Of a stretch of DNA of 64,000 nucleotides, positions 29,142 through 37,877 are shown in pieces; the stretch's first letter is position 1, and each line of letters starts with the position of its first letter. Location: positions 83,029 through 147,028 of the forward strand of contig NZ_LMTZ01000129.1 in assembly GCF_001456025.1 (NCBI RefSeq). The letters are read 5' to 3'. The translations under genes and the position numbers were made by a program. The stretch is from Mastigocoleus testarum BC008. GTDB taxonomy: Bacteria > Cyanobacteriota > Cyanobacteriia > Cyanobacteriales > Nostocaceae. The notes beneath the pieces are model-generated. The model was not told the origin of the DNA, made no database searches, and saw only the letters and a list, made by a program, of their open reading frames with translations.

Positions 29142-29147
29142 TCACGG

Positions 29148-29292
29148 TGCTGTCGAGTCTCAGAGATGAGAAACTAACCGCCGACCATCGCAACCACAAC
29201 TTGCATACTTATCTGGTGAAGACTCACCCCAAGCCCGAAGCCAACTCCTGTAAATACCGGGGAGCTTGCTTGGTATTCTCCCGCTCATAATA
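29148..29292 (+). ncRNA. Candidate structured ncRNA or accC leader
   Basis: The sequence after the near-consensus promoter is much more GC-rich than the surrounding spacer and has several possible stems: GTCG/CGAC enclosing TCTC-AGAGAT-GAGA, the hairpin GTGA-AGAC-TCAC, and CGGGGAG...CTCCCG close to the end (about 29257-29283). It has no open frame. No known riboswitch or RNA family signature was recognised (not RNase P, tmRNA, SRP or a cobalamin element by eye; 6S RNA could not be excluded). It could be an independent small RNA or a regulatory 5' leader of accC. Confidence 0.42.
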
Positions 29293-29337
29293 GAGAAGAG
29301 AATTTCAGTAAATCTGGACTAATGTAGAAGCTAGAAG

Positions 29338-30678
29338 ATGAAGTTTGACAAAATATTAATTGCTAATCGGGGAGAAATTGCGCTTCGCGTTCTCCGGGCT
29401 TGTGAAGAAATGGGAATTGCTACTGTTGCTGTCCACTCCAGTGTTGACCGCAATGCTCTCCACGTCCAGCTTGCTGACGAAACAGTTTGTATTGGCGAAC
29501 CTGCAAGTAGTAAAAGTTATTTAAATATCCCTAACATTATTGCTGCAGCGTTAACCCGTAACGCGAGTGCGATTCATCCCGGATATGGTTTTTTATCAGA
29601 AAATGCTAGATTCGCGGAAATTTGTGCAGATCATCATATTGCATTTATTGGTCCGTCCGCAGAAGCTATTCGCCTCATGGGTGATAAGTCTACTGCAAAG
29701 GAAACGATGCAAAAAGCTGGAGTTCCTACCGTACCTGGTAGCGGTGGATTAGTAGGAACGGACACCGAAGGTTTGGCGATCGCCAAAGAAATTGGTTATC
29801 CAGTAATGATTAAAGCTACCGCAGGTGGTGGCGGACGCGGTATGCGTCTGGTACGCTCAGAAGATGAATTTGTAGTTTCTTTTCAAGCTGCTAAAGGTGA
29901 AGCTGAAGCCGCCTTTGGTAATGGTGGAGTATACATAGAAAAATTTATCGAGCGCCCGCGTCATATAGAATTTCAAGTATTAGCCGATAACTACGGTAAT
30001 GTAATTCATTTGGGCGAACGGGATTGTTCAATTCAACGTCGCAATCAAAAGCTATTAGAAGAAGCGCCGTCAGTAGCTCTTGACCCAGAATTGCGGGAAA
30101 AAATGGGACAAGCAGCCGTGAGGGCTACCCAATTTATCAATTACAGTGGTGCGGGTACTATTGAGTTTTTACTCGATGCTTCTGGTAGTTTTTACTTCAT
30201 GGAGATGAACACGAGAATTCAAGTGGAACATCCCGTGACAGAAATGATTACCGGGGTCGACTTAGTGGTAGAACAAATTCGGATTGCTCAAGGAGAAAAG
30301 CTACAATTAACCCAAGACCAAGTTGTTTTGAAAGGTCATGCTATTGAATGTCGGATTAATGCAGAAGATCCGGATCGCCAATTCCGTCCAGCACCTGGAA
30401 AAATAAGTGGTTATCTTCCTCCCGGTGGACCAGGAGTAAGGGTTGATTCCCACGTTTATACTGATTACCAAATTCCCCCTTATTACGATTCTTTAATTGG
30501 TAAATTGATTGTCTGGGGACCAGACCGAAATACTAGTATTAATCGTATGAAACGGGCATTAAGAGAATGTGCAATTACGGGACTACCAACCACAATTGCT
30601 TTTCATCAAAAAATTATGGAAACTCCCCAGTTTTTGCAAGGTAATGTTTACACTAACTTCGTGCAAGAAATGAGTTGA
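29338..30678 (+). CDS. accC: Biotin carboxylase subunit of acetyl-CoA carboxylase
   Basis: AccC carries out the ATP-dependent carboxylation of biotin on BCCP, the first half-reaction of fatty acid synthesis. The 446-residue protein has the N-terminal [17 protein letters not shown], the ATP-grasp glycine loop [12 protein letters not shown], the conserved [13 protein letters not shown], and [15 protein letters not shown] with the catalytic residues. Length is normal. Start ATG 29338 has GAAG just upstream. It is a single gene, with the other ACC subunits encoded elsewhere, and it is preceded by a structured leader or small RNA. Confidence 0.97.
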   Translation: MKFDKILIANRGEIALRVLRACEEMGIATVAVHSSVDRNALHVQLADETVCIGEPASSKSYLNIPNIIAAALTRNASAIHPGYGFLSENARFAEICADHHIAFIGPSAEAIRLMGDKSTAKETMQKAGVPTVPGSGGLVGTDTEGLAIAKEIGYPVMIKATAGGGGRGMRLVRSEDEFVVSFQAAKGEAEAAFGNGGVYIEKFIERPRHIEFQVLADNYGNVIHLGERDCSIQRRNQKLLEEAPSVALDPELREKMGQAAVRATQFINYSGAGTIEFLLDASGSFYFMEMNTRIQVEHPVTEMITGVDLVVEQIRIAQGEKLQLTQDQVVLKGHAIECRINAEDPDRQFRPAPGKISGYLPPGGPGVRVDSHVYTDYQIPPYYDSLIGKLIVWGPDRNTSINRMKRALRECAITGLPTTIAFHQKIMETPQFLQGNVYTNFVQEMS

Positions 30679-31060
30679 TCCAAGCTCTGGCTAAATTTCT
30701 CAAATTAATTTAGGACATTGAGCATATCATTTAGGACATCTTAATGTTCTTGAAGGGAGCAGAAAACAAAAAATGTCCGGTTCTACAAATCTGTTGCAAT
30801 AAAGCACAAAATCACAAAAAATCAAACACTCGGGATTAGATGACTAATTCCAAGTCATCAAAATTTTCGAGTGTTTAAAATTGGCTAATTCTAAAGGGTT
30901 AAAACATATGTAAATTACAATATATATAACTACATGTTTTAGTTAGGAAATTTTCCTATTTCCCTTTCCCTGTTTTCTGTTCTCTATTCCCTGTGAACTG
31001 AAATATGATTCCCTAACTTATGTGCCTACTGTTATACCTGAATTACAAGATATTTGGGAA
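30679..31060. other. Convergent spacer with nested hairpin
   Basis: This gap of about 380 bp lies between accC and the convergent YggT gene. It holds the nested stem-loop at 30824-30876 and otherwise only AT-rich sequence. Confidence 0.5.
30824..30876 (+). terminator. Nested stem-loop downstream of accC
   Basis: The outer arms AAACACTCG (30824-30832) and CGAGTGTTT (30868-30876) are perfectly complementary. Inside lies a second perfect stem, GATGACT (30839-30845) and AGTCATC (30853-30859). No uridine tract follows, so it may be an RNA 3'-end stabiliser or a weak terminator shared by both convergent genes. Confidence 0.5.
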
Positions 31061-31354
31061 TTATTGTACTCGAGAGAGCATGGTGAGTAGACCTTGCTGA
31101 CCCAATAAAATTTCCCGTAAAAAACTAAAAATTCCAAACCAAATAATTGGGGTGATATCTACTCCACCTATAGGTGGTACCAATTTCCGCAATATCACTA
31201 GAAAAGGTTCTGTAGGTAAAGCGACTAAATAAAAGGGAAAACGATTCAATTTTAGTTCGGGAGACCAACTCATGATTATGCGGAAGATGAACAGAAGCAT
31301 CATCACTCCCAAAAAGGTACCGAGAATCCAAGTTGTGATATCTATACCATTCAT
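31061..31354 (-). CDS. YggT family (Ycf19-like) membrane protein
   Basis: This 97-residue integral membrane protein has two hydrophobic segments and the YggT pattern: FRIIMSWSPELKLN, PFYLVALPTEPFLVILRKLVPPIGGVDITPI, and a C-terminal helix. In chloroplasts and cyanobacteria, YggT relatives affect thylakoid and nucleoid distribution and c-type haem attachment to cytochrome b6, but the exact role of this copy cannot be read from the sequence. It is divergent from psbX, sharing a spacer of about 240 bp. Confidence 0.9.
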   Translation of the reverse strand: MNGIDITTWILGTFLGVMMLLFIFRIIMSWSPELKLNRFPFYLVALPTEPFLVILRKLVPPIGGVDITPIIWFGIFSFLREILLGQQGLLTMLSRVQ

Positions 31355-31431
31355 AGCTTGAAGTAAAGTCGCTTGAAAGCCGTTACAAAAAATAAAGCTT
31401 TGTAAATATAGCTCTTTTTGATTGTAAACCG

Positions 31432-31490
31432 ATATTGGGGAATGGGGAATGGAGATTGGGGATTGGAGATTGATTGGGAATTGGGGTAAT
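31432..31490. repeat. Degenerate heptamer repeat (GGGGATT type)
   Basis: Tandem TTGGGGA/ATTGGAGA-like units stand in the spacer between YggT and psbX. Confidence 0.5.
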
Positions 31491-31595
31491 CAAGTAAGTC
31501 AGCAACAAAATGATCGGACTTAGGACTGAATAGGGGAAATAACCTTGATTTTGTTAACATAATTTAGAAGACTGTAACAAAAAAGGTTTATATCC

Positions 31596-31715
31596 ATGAC
31601 ACCTTCTTTAGCAAATTTCCTTTGGAGCTTACTTTGGGGTTCAGTAATTGTTGTTATTCCAATTACAGTAGCTTTAATTTTCATCAGTCAGAAAGATAAA
31701 ATTCAGCGTAATTAA
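31596..31715 (+). CDS. psbX: Photosystem II protein PsbX
   Basis: This 39-residue single-helix photosystem II subunit is encoded from the ATG at 31596. The sequence opens [16 protein letters not shown], followed by a hydrophobic helix [15 protein letters not shown] and the short basic tail QKDKIQRN. This is the standard PsbX layout. AAGG lies about ten bases ahead of the start. PsbX sits at the edge of the PSII core next to cytochrome b559 and helps quinone exchange. A strong terminator follows about 150 bp downstream. Confidence 0.95.
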   Translation: MTPSLANFLWSLLWGSVIVVIPITVALIFISQKDKIQRN

Positions 31716-31862
31716 GCCACTTTAGAAAGTATTATTTGACTCTGTGTGACCGATAATCTTTCAATCCCGAACTGATTTGTAGTTCCATGTAATTTATCTG
31801 TTAGTGCCATACAAGCTATACTTGGCTGAAATACAGAAAAAATCTTTAACATAAACACAGAT

Positions 31863-31907
31863 GCTTCAAAGCAACATCTGATGCTTTGGAGCTTTAATAT
31901 TTTTTTG
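31863..31907 (+). terminator. Rho-independent terminator after psbX
   Basis: A 10-bp stem, GCTTCAAAGC (31863-31872) and GCTTTGGAGC (31883-31892), with one G-U pair and a 10-base loop, is followed by TTTAATATTTTTTT. Confidence 0.8.
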
Positions 31908-31998
31908 TAATATTTTATGTGTTTGTTTTGTGTTTTTGGCTATAGTGGAGATTTTAATTTTAAGTAGTTAACATAGATTTGATATTAGGAAAACAACA

Positions 31999-32958
31999 AT
32001 GTTAATTTTGGGGCTGAATTCAGCCAATGTTCTGGCACAGGTTAATTTCGGAACTAACCCAGCCAGTATTTTAGGAATTTTTCTAGCTGTAGCTGGGGCA
32101 GGATTATATTTCCTTCGTACTGTAAAACCGGAATTATCCCGAGATCAAGATATATTTTTTGCTGCTGTTGGTTTGCTCTGTGGTTTTATTTTAATATTCC
32201 AAGGTTGGCGATTAGACCCAATTTTGCAATTTGGTCAGTTGTTATTGATTGGTACAACTTTATATTTTGCCTATGAGAGTATTCGCTTACGGGGCATTGC
32301 TACCCAACAAGCAAAGCGTAACACCCCAATTGTTGATGATGAGCGAGAAATAAGCAATCGCTATCAATACGAACCCAGTAGTCCAAGGAGATCTAGAGCT
32401 GCGCGAGTGGAAGCCGAGTTGGAACCACTACCATATTATGAAGATGACTATGATGATGAACGCCCAGTACGCGGTCGTATACCTGGAACCAGGGATAGTC
32501 GTCTAACTCGTCCCGATTACTATGATGATGAAGCTCCTCCTCGTCGTCCATCACGTCGTAGTAGTAGAAGTACGCGAGAAGGGCGAGATGACAGATCCCG
32601 TCGTCGAAATTCTGGAGGATACGATAGTCGACCTACTTCAAGGTATCAAGAAGATGATTGGGAAAAACCTAAACAAGTAGAACGATTTGATGATGACTGG
32701 GATAAGGATAGTTCCCCCAGGGAAGCTAGACCGCCAAAACGTAAAATCAAAGATGAAGCACCTCGTTCGGAGTTTTCCTCAGAAGAAGTAACTCCTAGAA
32801 GAAGAAAGAGGAGAAGACCAACAAGTAATACAAATTCCCAAGATTCCCGACCAACTCCAGGAGATGATGAAGCGATTTCTACCCCTTATGTAGATTTCAA
32901 ACCCATTGATCGCCCGGACTCAGAATCGGATCGTCCTATTAACTTCGATGATATTTAA
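31999..32958 (+). CDS. Ycf66 family protein with long charged tail
   Basis: This 319-residue protein starts with a possible signal-like segment, then has two or three membrane helices (about 20-40, 52-70 and 74-92) matching the Ycf66 domain (LYFLRTVKPELSRDQDIFF, ILQFGQLLLIGTTLYFAYES). Everything after residue 115 is a low-complexity hydrophilic region of Arg-rich and Asp/Glu-rich blocks with repeated Tyr-Asp-Asp and Arg-Arg-Pro-Ser runs, likely disordered. Ycf66 is widely conserved in cyanobacteria and some chloroplasts with no settled function. It lies about 70 bp upstream of the first TolB-like lipoprotein gene and may be co-transcribed with it. Confidence 0.85.
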   Translation: MLILGLNSANVLAQVNFGTNPASILGIFLAVAGAGLYFLRTVKPELSRDQDIFFAAVGLLCGFILIFQGWRLDPILQFGQLLLIGTTLYFAYESIRLRGIATQQAKRNTPIVDDEREISNRYQYEPSSPRRSRAARVEAELEPLPYYEDDYDDERPVRGRIPGTRDSRLTRPDYYDDEAPPRRPSRRSSRSTREGRDDRSRRRNSGGYDSRPTSRYQEDDWEKPKQVERFDDDWDKDSSPREARPPKRKIKDEAPRSEFSSEEVTPRRRKRRRPTSNTNSQDSRPTPGDDEAISTPYVDFKPIDRPDSESDRPINFDDI

Positions 32959-33025
32959 ATAAGTAATTACAAGTGAAGTTGCATCATATAGAAGCAATGA
33001 ACAGAAGCAACAAAGAAAAGTCAGT

Positions 33026-33589
33026 GTGAGTAAAGTAATATCCAGGATTTGGCTCCAAAGATTAAGTAATTGGAGCCTTAGTTGCAGTTTAGTAGTTGTA
33101 TTAAGTGCTTGTAGTTATACAGATCTTCCTATTGGATCTTCTTCCCTCAACAGTCGTTATACCGAAGAGCAACCTACTGTGAGCGGTAACGGTCGTTTTT
33201 TGGGATTTATTTCTAATCGTAATGGTAATCATCAACTGCTGCTGTTTGACATTCAACAGCAGCAGTTTGTTCGTACGCCAAATTTAAATCGAGCGCGAAT
33301 AATAGTTGAAGCTCCCAGTTTGAGTTATAGTGCGCGTTATATTGTTTACATGACAGCAGACCGGGGTAGACCTGTCGTATCACTTTATGATCGTGCGACA
33401 AAACAATCACAAATTTTGACTTCTTTTTATCCTGGTTGGGTAAGAAACCCTAGTATTAGTCCTGATGGACGCTATGTTGCTTTTGAAACTTCTAGTCGTG
33501 GTCAGTGGGATATTGAAGTGTTAGACAGGGGACCAAATATAGAATTAGATATTCCTGATGGTACCCCTGCAACTGCACCTACTGAATAA
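33026..33589 (+). CDS. TolB-like lipoprotein (first of a tandem pair)
   Basis: This 187-residue exported lipoprotein starts at GTG 33026; an upstream ATG leads to a stop in another frame. A signal peptide ends in the lipobox VLSACS (Cys about residue 29). The mature part has beta-propeller PD40/TolB repeats, visible as SGNGRFLGFISNRNG, SARYIVYMTADRG and SPDGRYVAFETSSRGQWDI. Only about three blades are present, against a full six-blade TolB propeller, so it may pair with another molecule or act as a small scaffold. A paralogue follows about 370 bp downstream after repeat-rich DNA. Confidence 0.85.
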   Translation: MSKVISRIWLQRLSNWSLSCSLVVVLSACSYTDLPIGSSSLNSRYTEEQPTVSGNGRFLGFISNRNGNHQLLLFDIQQQQFVRTPNLNRARIIVEAPSLSYSARYIVYMTADRGRPVVSLYDRATKQSQILTSFYPGWVRNPSISPDGRYVAFETSSRGQWDIEVLDRGPNIELDIPDGTPATAPTE

Positions 33590-33660
33590 ATGAGTAATAA
33601 GTAATAAGTAATAAGTAATAAGTAATAAGTAATGAGTAATAAGTAATGAGTAATGTTAGC
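33590..33660. repeat. Heptamer array (AGTAATA / AGTAATG)
   Basis: About nine tandem 7-bp units of AGTAATA with AGTAATG variants directly follow the stop codon of the first TolB-like gene. The same unit recurs at 59083-59195. Confidence 0.85.
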
Positions 33661-33855
33661 GCAAGCGGGGCGCGTAGCTAGCGTAAGCGTACCGTAGGTA
33701 TTGCGCACAGTAATGAGTAATGTTACTTATCATTGCGCTACGTTCCGAACGGATTGCCCGCCATAAAAGCTCTAGGTATTGCGGAGAGCGTTAGCATTCG
33801 CCGCTCGCGGCGCGGTCGAGCGGGACACGTAAGTGTACACAGCGCACAGTAATGA
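33658..33855. repeat. GC-rich mosaic of short palindromes
   Basis: A patch far richer in G and C than its surroundings contains GCGCAA...TTGCGC arms, GTAGCTAGCGTAAGCGTACC, and GCCGCTCGCGGCG-like palindromes, with further AGTAATG heptamers between them. It looks like stacked insertions of dispersed repeat elements between the two TolB-like genes. Confidence 0.6.
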
Positions 33856-33961
33856 ATAACGAACAAAATTAATACCCAAACTCTTTTGGTTTAGGATAAG
33901 TGAGCAGGATATATCTTCAATACTTTTTCTTATATCCAATTTGTAATGTTCAAATAATCTA

Positions 33962-34504
33962 ATGCTTAGAACATTTAATGTTCAGAATATTAAAATTCTT
34001 ATTCCTACATTAATTACTTCCAGTTTATTGAGTGGTTGTTTTGGTTTTGGTTATCCCAGACTATTAAATTACTCATTCGATCCGGGAGGTCGTTCTCTCA
34101 ACAGTACAGCCTCAGAATTAAACCCACAAATTTCTGGGAGATATATTGTTTTTAGTAGCGATCGCCGGGGTAGCCAAGATATTTATATGTTCGATACATT
34201 AGGTCGCAACTTAGTCGAATTACCTGGCTTAAATTCCTTTGATGCGATCGCTTCTGACCCATCTGTTTCTAGTGATGGTCGTTATATCGTGTTTGCAGCT
34301 TCTAGAAATGGGCGTTCGGCTGTTTTTTTGTACGATCGCGAAACCAACCAAACACGCAATTTAGCAGCGGAAGTACAAGCAGAAATCCGCAACCCTACAA
34401 TTAGTGGAGATGGTAACATCATTGCTTTCGAGAGCAGTATAAATGGGCAATGGGATATCGTAGTCTACGATCGTCGTTTTGGTAACCGATTAAATATCCC
34501 GTAA
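33962..34504 (+). CDS. TolB-like lipoprotein (second of a tandem pair)
   Basis: This 180-residue paralogue of the gene just upstream has a signal peptide ending in the lipobox LLSGCF (Cys about residue 26). It shares the repeats SGRYIVFSSDRRGSQDIYM, SSDGRYIVFAASRNGRS, and SGDGNIIAFESSINGQWDI. As with its neighbour, only about three PD40 blades are present. The two probably arose by tandem duplication, with the repeat-rich DNA between them. Function is unknown beyond a likely outer-membrane-facing or periplasmic binding role. Confidence 0.85.
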   Translation: MLRTFNVQNIKILIPTLITSSLLSGCFGFGYPRLLNYSFDPGGRSLNSTASELNPQISGRYIVFSSDRRGSQDIYMFDTLGRNLVELPGLNSFDAIASDPSVSSDGRYIVFAASRNGRSAVFLYDRETNQTRNLAAEVQAEIRNPTISGDGNIIAFESSINGQWDIVVYDRRFGNRLNIP

Positions 34505-34678
34505 AAAGGAGATTGGGTATTGGGTATTAGGGTATTGGGGATTTGCTCTGGGTTTAGTGCAAGCATACCGGATCTGCAGATGGCACAACTATAGGTATTA
34601 TTCTGTGGGACTTTAGCTACAAGAAATTACCAATTACCAATTACCAATTACCAATTACCCATTACCCATTACCAAAAA
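34505..34678. repeat. Heptamer arrays (GGGTATT and ATTACCA) around a spacer
   Basis: TTGGGTA-like units lie at 34508-34545 and about seven ATTACCA/ATTACCC units at 34626-34674, between convergent genes. Confidence 0.75.
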
Positions 34679-35695
34679 CTAATTTTTACTTTCTGAATTT
34701 TGTACCGCTTCAATCAGAGAACGTACCTCCTGAGTACCTTCAGAAGGCTCAAAAGATAATGGAAATTTACCACGAGAAATCATTCGCAAACCCAGAGGTG
34801 CAATACCAAGTAAACCTTTGAGGTCTTTTAAATAATTCCCCACAACTTGCAGACCAAATTGTCTTTCATCAATCCAACCACCTGCTTTAACTAAATCTAC
34901 CAAAACCTTACGGTGGCGAATAGAACGACTGTCGCTAGCTGACTTACGCTTGAGAATTTCTTGTTTGATCTCGCTAATTCGATCTAATGGCGCAACATCC
35001 ATTGGACATACACTGTTGCAATAATAGCAACGAGTACAACCCCATACCCCAGCAGTAGATTCATTATACTTATCTAAACGACTTTCAGTATCAGCATCCC
35101 GGGAGTCTGCAATCATGCGCTGAGCTTTTGCAAGAGCATGAGGACCAACAAAACTGGGGTTGACTTCCACTGCATTGCATTCTGAATAACAAGCACCGCA
35201 CATAATACAGTTACCAGTATTATCTAGTTGCGACCGCTCTTGAGGTGTTTGTAAAAATTCTCTTTGTGGTACTTTTCGGGCTGCAGTACTTACATAAGGA
35301 TTAACTTTGTCTAAGTTATCCCAAAAATTATTCATGTCAACTATTAGGTCTTTGATGACAGGAAGATTCCCCAAAGGTGCAACAGTTATTTCAGGAATTG
35401 TATCAGCTTTATCAGAAGCGGAATTTTCCCTTTTAAACACAGCAATTTCATCTCTCAAGTTTTGCTTACAGGCTAGAGTTGAACGCCCATTAATCCGCAT
35501 TGCACAACTACCACAAATAGTATTGCGACAATTTTTCCGAAATGCTAAAGTTCCATCTTGTTCCCATTTAATCCGATTGAGACAATCTAAAATGGTATTA
35601 CCTGGTTCCGCTTCTAAACGGTAATTTTGCACTACTGGACTAGAATTTTGTTGTTGCCGAATTATCTTAAAAATAACTAACATTTTACGAACCAT
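34679..35695 (-). CDS. sdhB: Succinate dehydrogenase/fumarate reductase iron-sulfur subunit
   Basis: This is the electron-transfer subunit of complex II, passing electrons from the flavoprotein to quinone in thylakoid respiration. The [2Fe-2S] ligands are in CRNTICGSCAMRIN with a later Cys in STLAC. The ferredoxin-like half has CIMCGACYSEC and CTRCYYCNSVCPMDV for the other two clusters. I choose the ATG at 35695 (about 338 residues; another ATG at 35683); the in-frame extension up to 35788 is hydrophobic and not part of the family. sdhA is not adjacent, as is common in cyanobacteria. It is convergent with the TolB-like pair. Confidence 0.93.
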   Translation of the reverse strand: MVRKMLVIFKIIRQQQNSSPVVQNYRLEAEPGNTILDCLNRIKWEQDGTLAFRKNCRNTICGSCAMRINGRSTLACKQNLRDEIAVFKRENSASDKADTIPEITVAPLGNLPVIKDLIVDMNNFWDNLDKVNPYVSTAARKVPQREFLQTPQERSQLDNTGNCIMCGACYSECNAVEVNPSFVGPHALAKAQRMIADSRDADTESRLDKYNESTAGVWGCTRCYYCNSVCPMDVAPLDRISEIKQEILKRKSASDSRSIRHRKVLVDLVKAGGWIDERQFGLQVVGNYLKDLKGLLGIAPLGLRMISRGKFPLSFEPSEGTQEVRSLIEAVQNSESKN

Positions 35696-35788
35696 TATTT
35701 TTGAATATTCACACATACCCAGAAAATAATTCCTTTTAAGCAAGCTAGTTGCTGCCAAAAAAGGAAGCATAATCCAGTTTATTCTCAA

Positions 35789-37133
35789 GAATAAGGGAAT
35801 AAATTTAATAGATAGATAATTAAAGAATCATTGATGATCGTTTAGGTATAGCCATAAAAATTCTAATTGTAGATTTTGCACTTGCCTTATTTGACAAAAT
35901 TATGTCAACCTCTACACATAATATACTCCCCAATAAAAGAGGTACGGAATTTATCCTTGAGATAAATTATTATCCAATTTTTTAAATACTTAATTTTTCT
36001 CAGCTTTTTAGGCTGAAGTGTAGCGCTTCAGTAAAACAAGATAATTTAGCAAATTTATATTTAGTTTTTTTAAACAGACCCAGGAAAAGTTGAGTAAAAC
36101 AAGGAATCTTGATTTTTGTCATTCATCTCAATTTGCTTACATTTATCCCTAAATCTTTACCTAATTAGAATATCTGCTTCATTAAATCCTCAATTCTCTA
36201 TTAACTTTATGTTGATGTCAATACCATTCATCCAATACCTGGAAATATCTCAAGTATTTTAAAGCAATACAAGAAGTTTATATAGAATTGTTAAAGTAGC
36301 ACGAATGAATATCTTAAGATAGCAATAAAGCGGTGTAATAGTCTTATAGCTTTTTAAATCTCTACAATTATCAAGTTTGATTCTAGAATGTTACTCAATC
36401 TGTGAAGATTTAGCCTCTTTCATCAGATTAATTTTTTTAAAACCCCTTTGGTAATAATCATGCTAAATCCAGAAAATTAAATTGAAGTACATTCCTCACT
36501 TTAATTAAAAATTAAACAATATTTTTGCTATTATTAGTTCATGCTAGTATTAAAAATAAAATTGAGAAGAAACAGTCATCAGCATAAAACGCTGTATTAG
36601 AGTAAATACAACCCTATTGTTTCTTTGTAAATAGAGATGTAAAAAATCTCATCTCGACTAGCAAAATAAAAATAATGTGTGTCCTCAAAAGCCGAGGAAA
36701 ATTCCACGGTGTTTTAAGGTAAGGAGTTAGAGTAGGTCAGCCCTACAACTCATAATTTATAGGGACAAACATTATATCTGAGATACCTGGAATTACTTCA
36801 GGTAAAGGCTTATTTAAATAGAGCTGACACAATTTGGAAAGGGGCTTCAAGTTATACAACTTGATTTGTGCCAGAAAAGAAATCACTTCTTTTCTAAAGA
36901 TCGTATTGCTTGAAATTACCGTAAAATTACCAAAATTAATGTCTGTAGAAGCCAATAATTAAATTTTGGTATATACAGTCATGAGAATGGTTATAAAATT
37001 TTGGTCAAGCAGGATTTAATCCCTTGTCCAGTTGAGAAATAGTAGCTATGAAGCAGATGTCTTAAAGTCGAAAATTCCGACACGTAATGACATCACTTAT
37101 CAGTTTGGAGAGAGTAAGGATATTTTCATCGTA
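35789..37133. other. Long intergenic region upstream of cyAbrB2
   Basis: More than 1.2 kb of AT-rich sequence separates divergent sdhB and the cyAbrB2 gene. One clear hairpin, GAGTT-AGA-GTAGG with CCTAC-AACTC, lies at 36725-36752. A TGAAG...CTTCA stem lies at about 36013-36030. A 70-codon minus-strand frame at 36743-36955 does not look like protein. The region may hold a long 5' leader, promoters, or an unrecognised small RNA. Confidence 0.5.
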
Positions 37134-37592
37134 ATGAGTGAAACTGCAACCGCACCATTAACAGGAAAAGCACTGCTAGCTAAGGTCAAAGAACTTTCTA
37201 ATTTACCACGCCGAGAAAGAGCAAAGCAGTGTGGTTATTACACTGTTACTAAAAGTAACCAGGTCCGTGTAAATCTCACTGATTTTTATGACGCATTATT
37301 ATCGGCGAGAGGAATTCCTCTAAGTCCTGAATCGCCGAAAGATGGTCGTGGTCGAGAACCAACTTATAGAGTTAGTGTTCATCAAAATGGTCAAATTGTT
37401 ATTGGTGCAACATATACCAAAGCAATGGGATTACAACCCGGAGATGAATTTGAAATCAAGTTAGGATACAAGCATATTCACTTAATTCAAATAGATAGTG
37501 ATAAAAAAGAAACCCAGCTTGATGAAGATGCTGAAATAGATGAAGAAGATGAAGAATACGAAGAAGAAGAAGAGGAAGAAGAGGAGGAATAA
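37134..37592 (+). CDS. cyAbrB2-type transcriptional regulator
   Basis: cyAbrB proteins are cyanobacterial AbrB-like DNA-binding regulators, here of the second type. This type controls carbon/nitrogen balance and fermentative genes in Synechocystis. The protein starts at the ATG 37134, giving MSETATAPLTGKALLAKVK, which matches cyAbrB2 relatives; an in-frame extension upstream is not expected. The N-terminal region LPRRERAKQCGYYT and the C-terminal AbrB-like part (VHQNGQIVIGATYTKAMGL, GDEFEIKLGYKHIHL) are both present. It ends in a long run of Glu and Asp (about the last 30 residues), which is unusually long. Identification is by motif memory. Confidence 0.9.
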   Translation: MSETATAPLTGKALLAKVKELSNLPRRERAKQCGYYTVTKSNQVRVNLTDFYDALLSARGIPLSPESPKDGRGREPTYRVSVHQNGQIVIGATYTKAMGLQPGDEFEIKLGYKHIHLIQIDSDKKETQLDEDAEIDEEDEEYEEEEEEEEEE

Positions 37593-37877
37593 TAAATAAA
37601 ATTAACTTTTTCTCTGGTTAGGGGATAAGTAAAATCTAAATTATGCATGGATAATATAGAACTTTCCCCTTACAGATAGAAATTGATGATTGAAAATATT
37701 TTATTGTTCCTATAAAAAAATCAATGAGATATCTTGCCTAACAAAGTAATAGTATGGGAACTTTATTTAGAAGATATTGAAAATTAGACAATAGTCAATA
37801 GTTGTTTCAGTAATAACAATAATAAAATTACTGTAAGTCAAAATTGATCTATCGTTCTGAAAAGTAAATCTTTTACC

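Noticed and set aside
29148-29292. Cobalamin riboswitch or RNase P RNA upstream of accC
   Set aside because: The conserved boxes of those RNAs were not found by eye, and accC is not a usual cobalamin target.
35696-35788. Hydrophobic N-terminal extension of sdhB
   Set aside because: The family starts at the MLVIFKI-like segment; the extension is probably untranslated leader.
36743-36955. Minus-strand frame of 70 codons upstream of cyAbrB2
   Set aside because: No ribosome site or motif; overlaps a hairpin and looks like chance.
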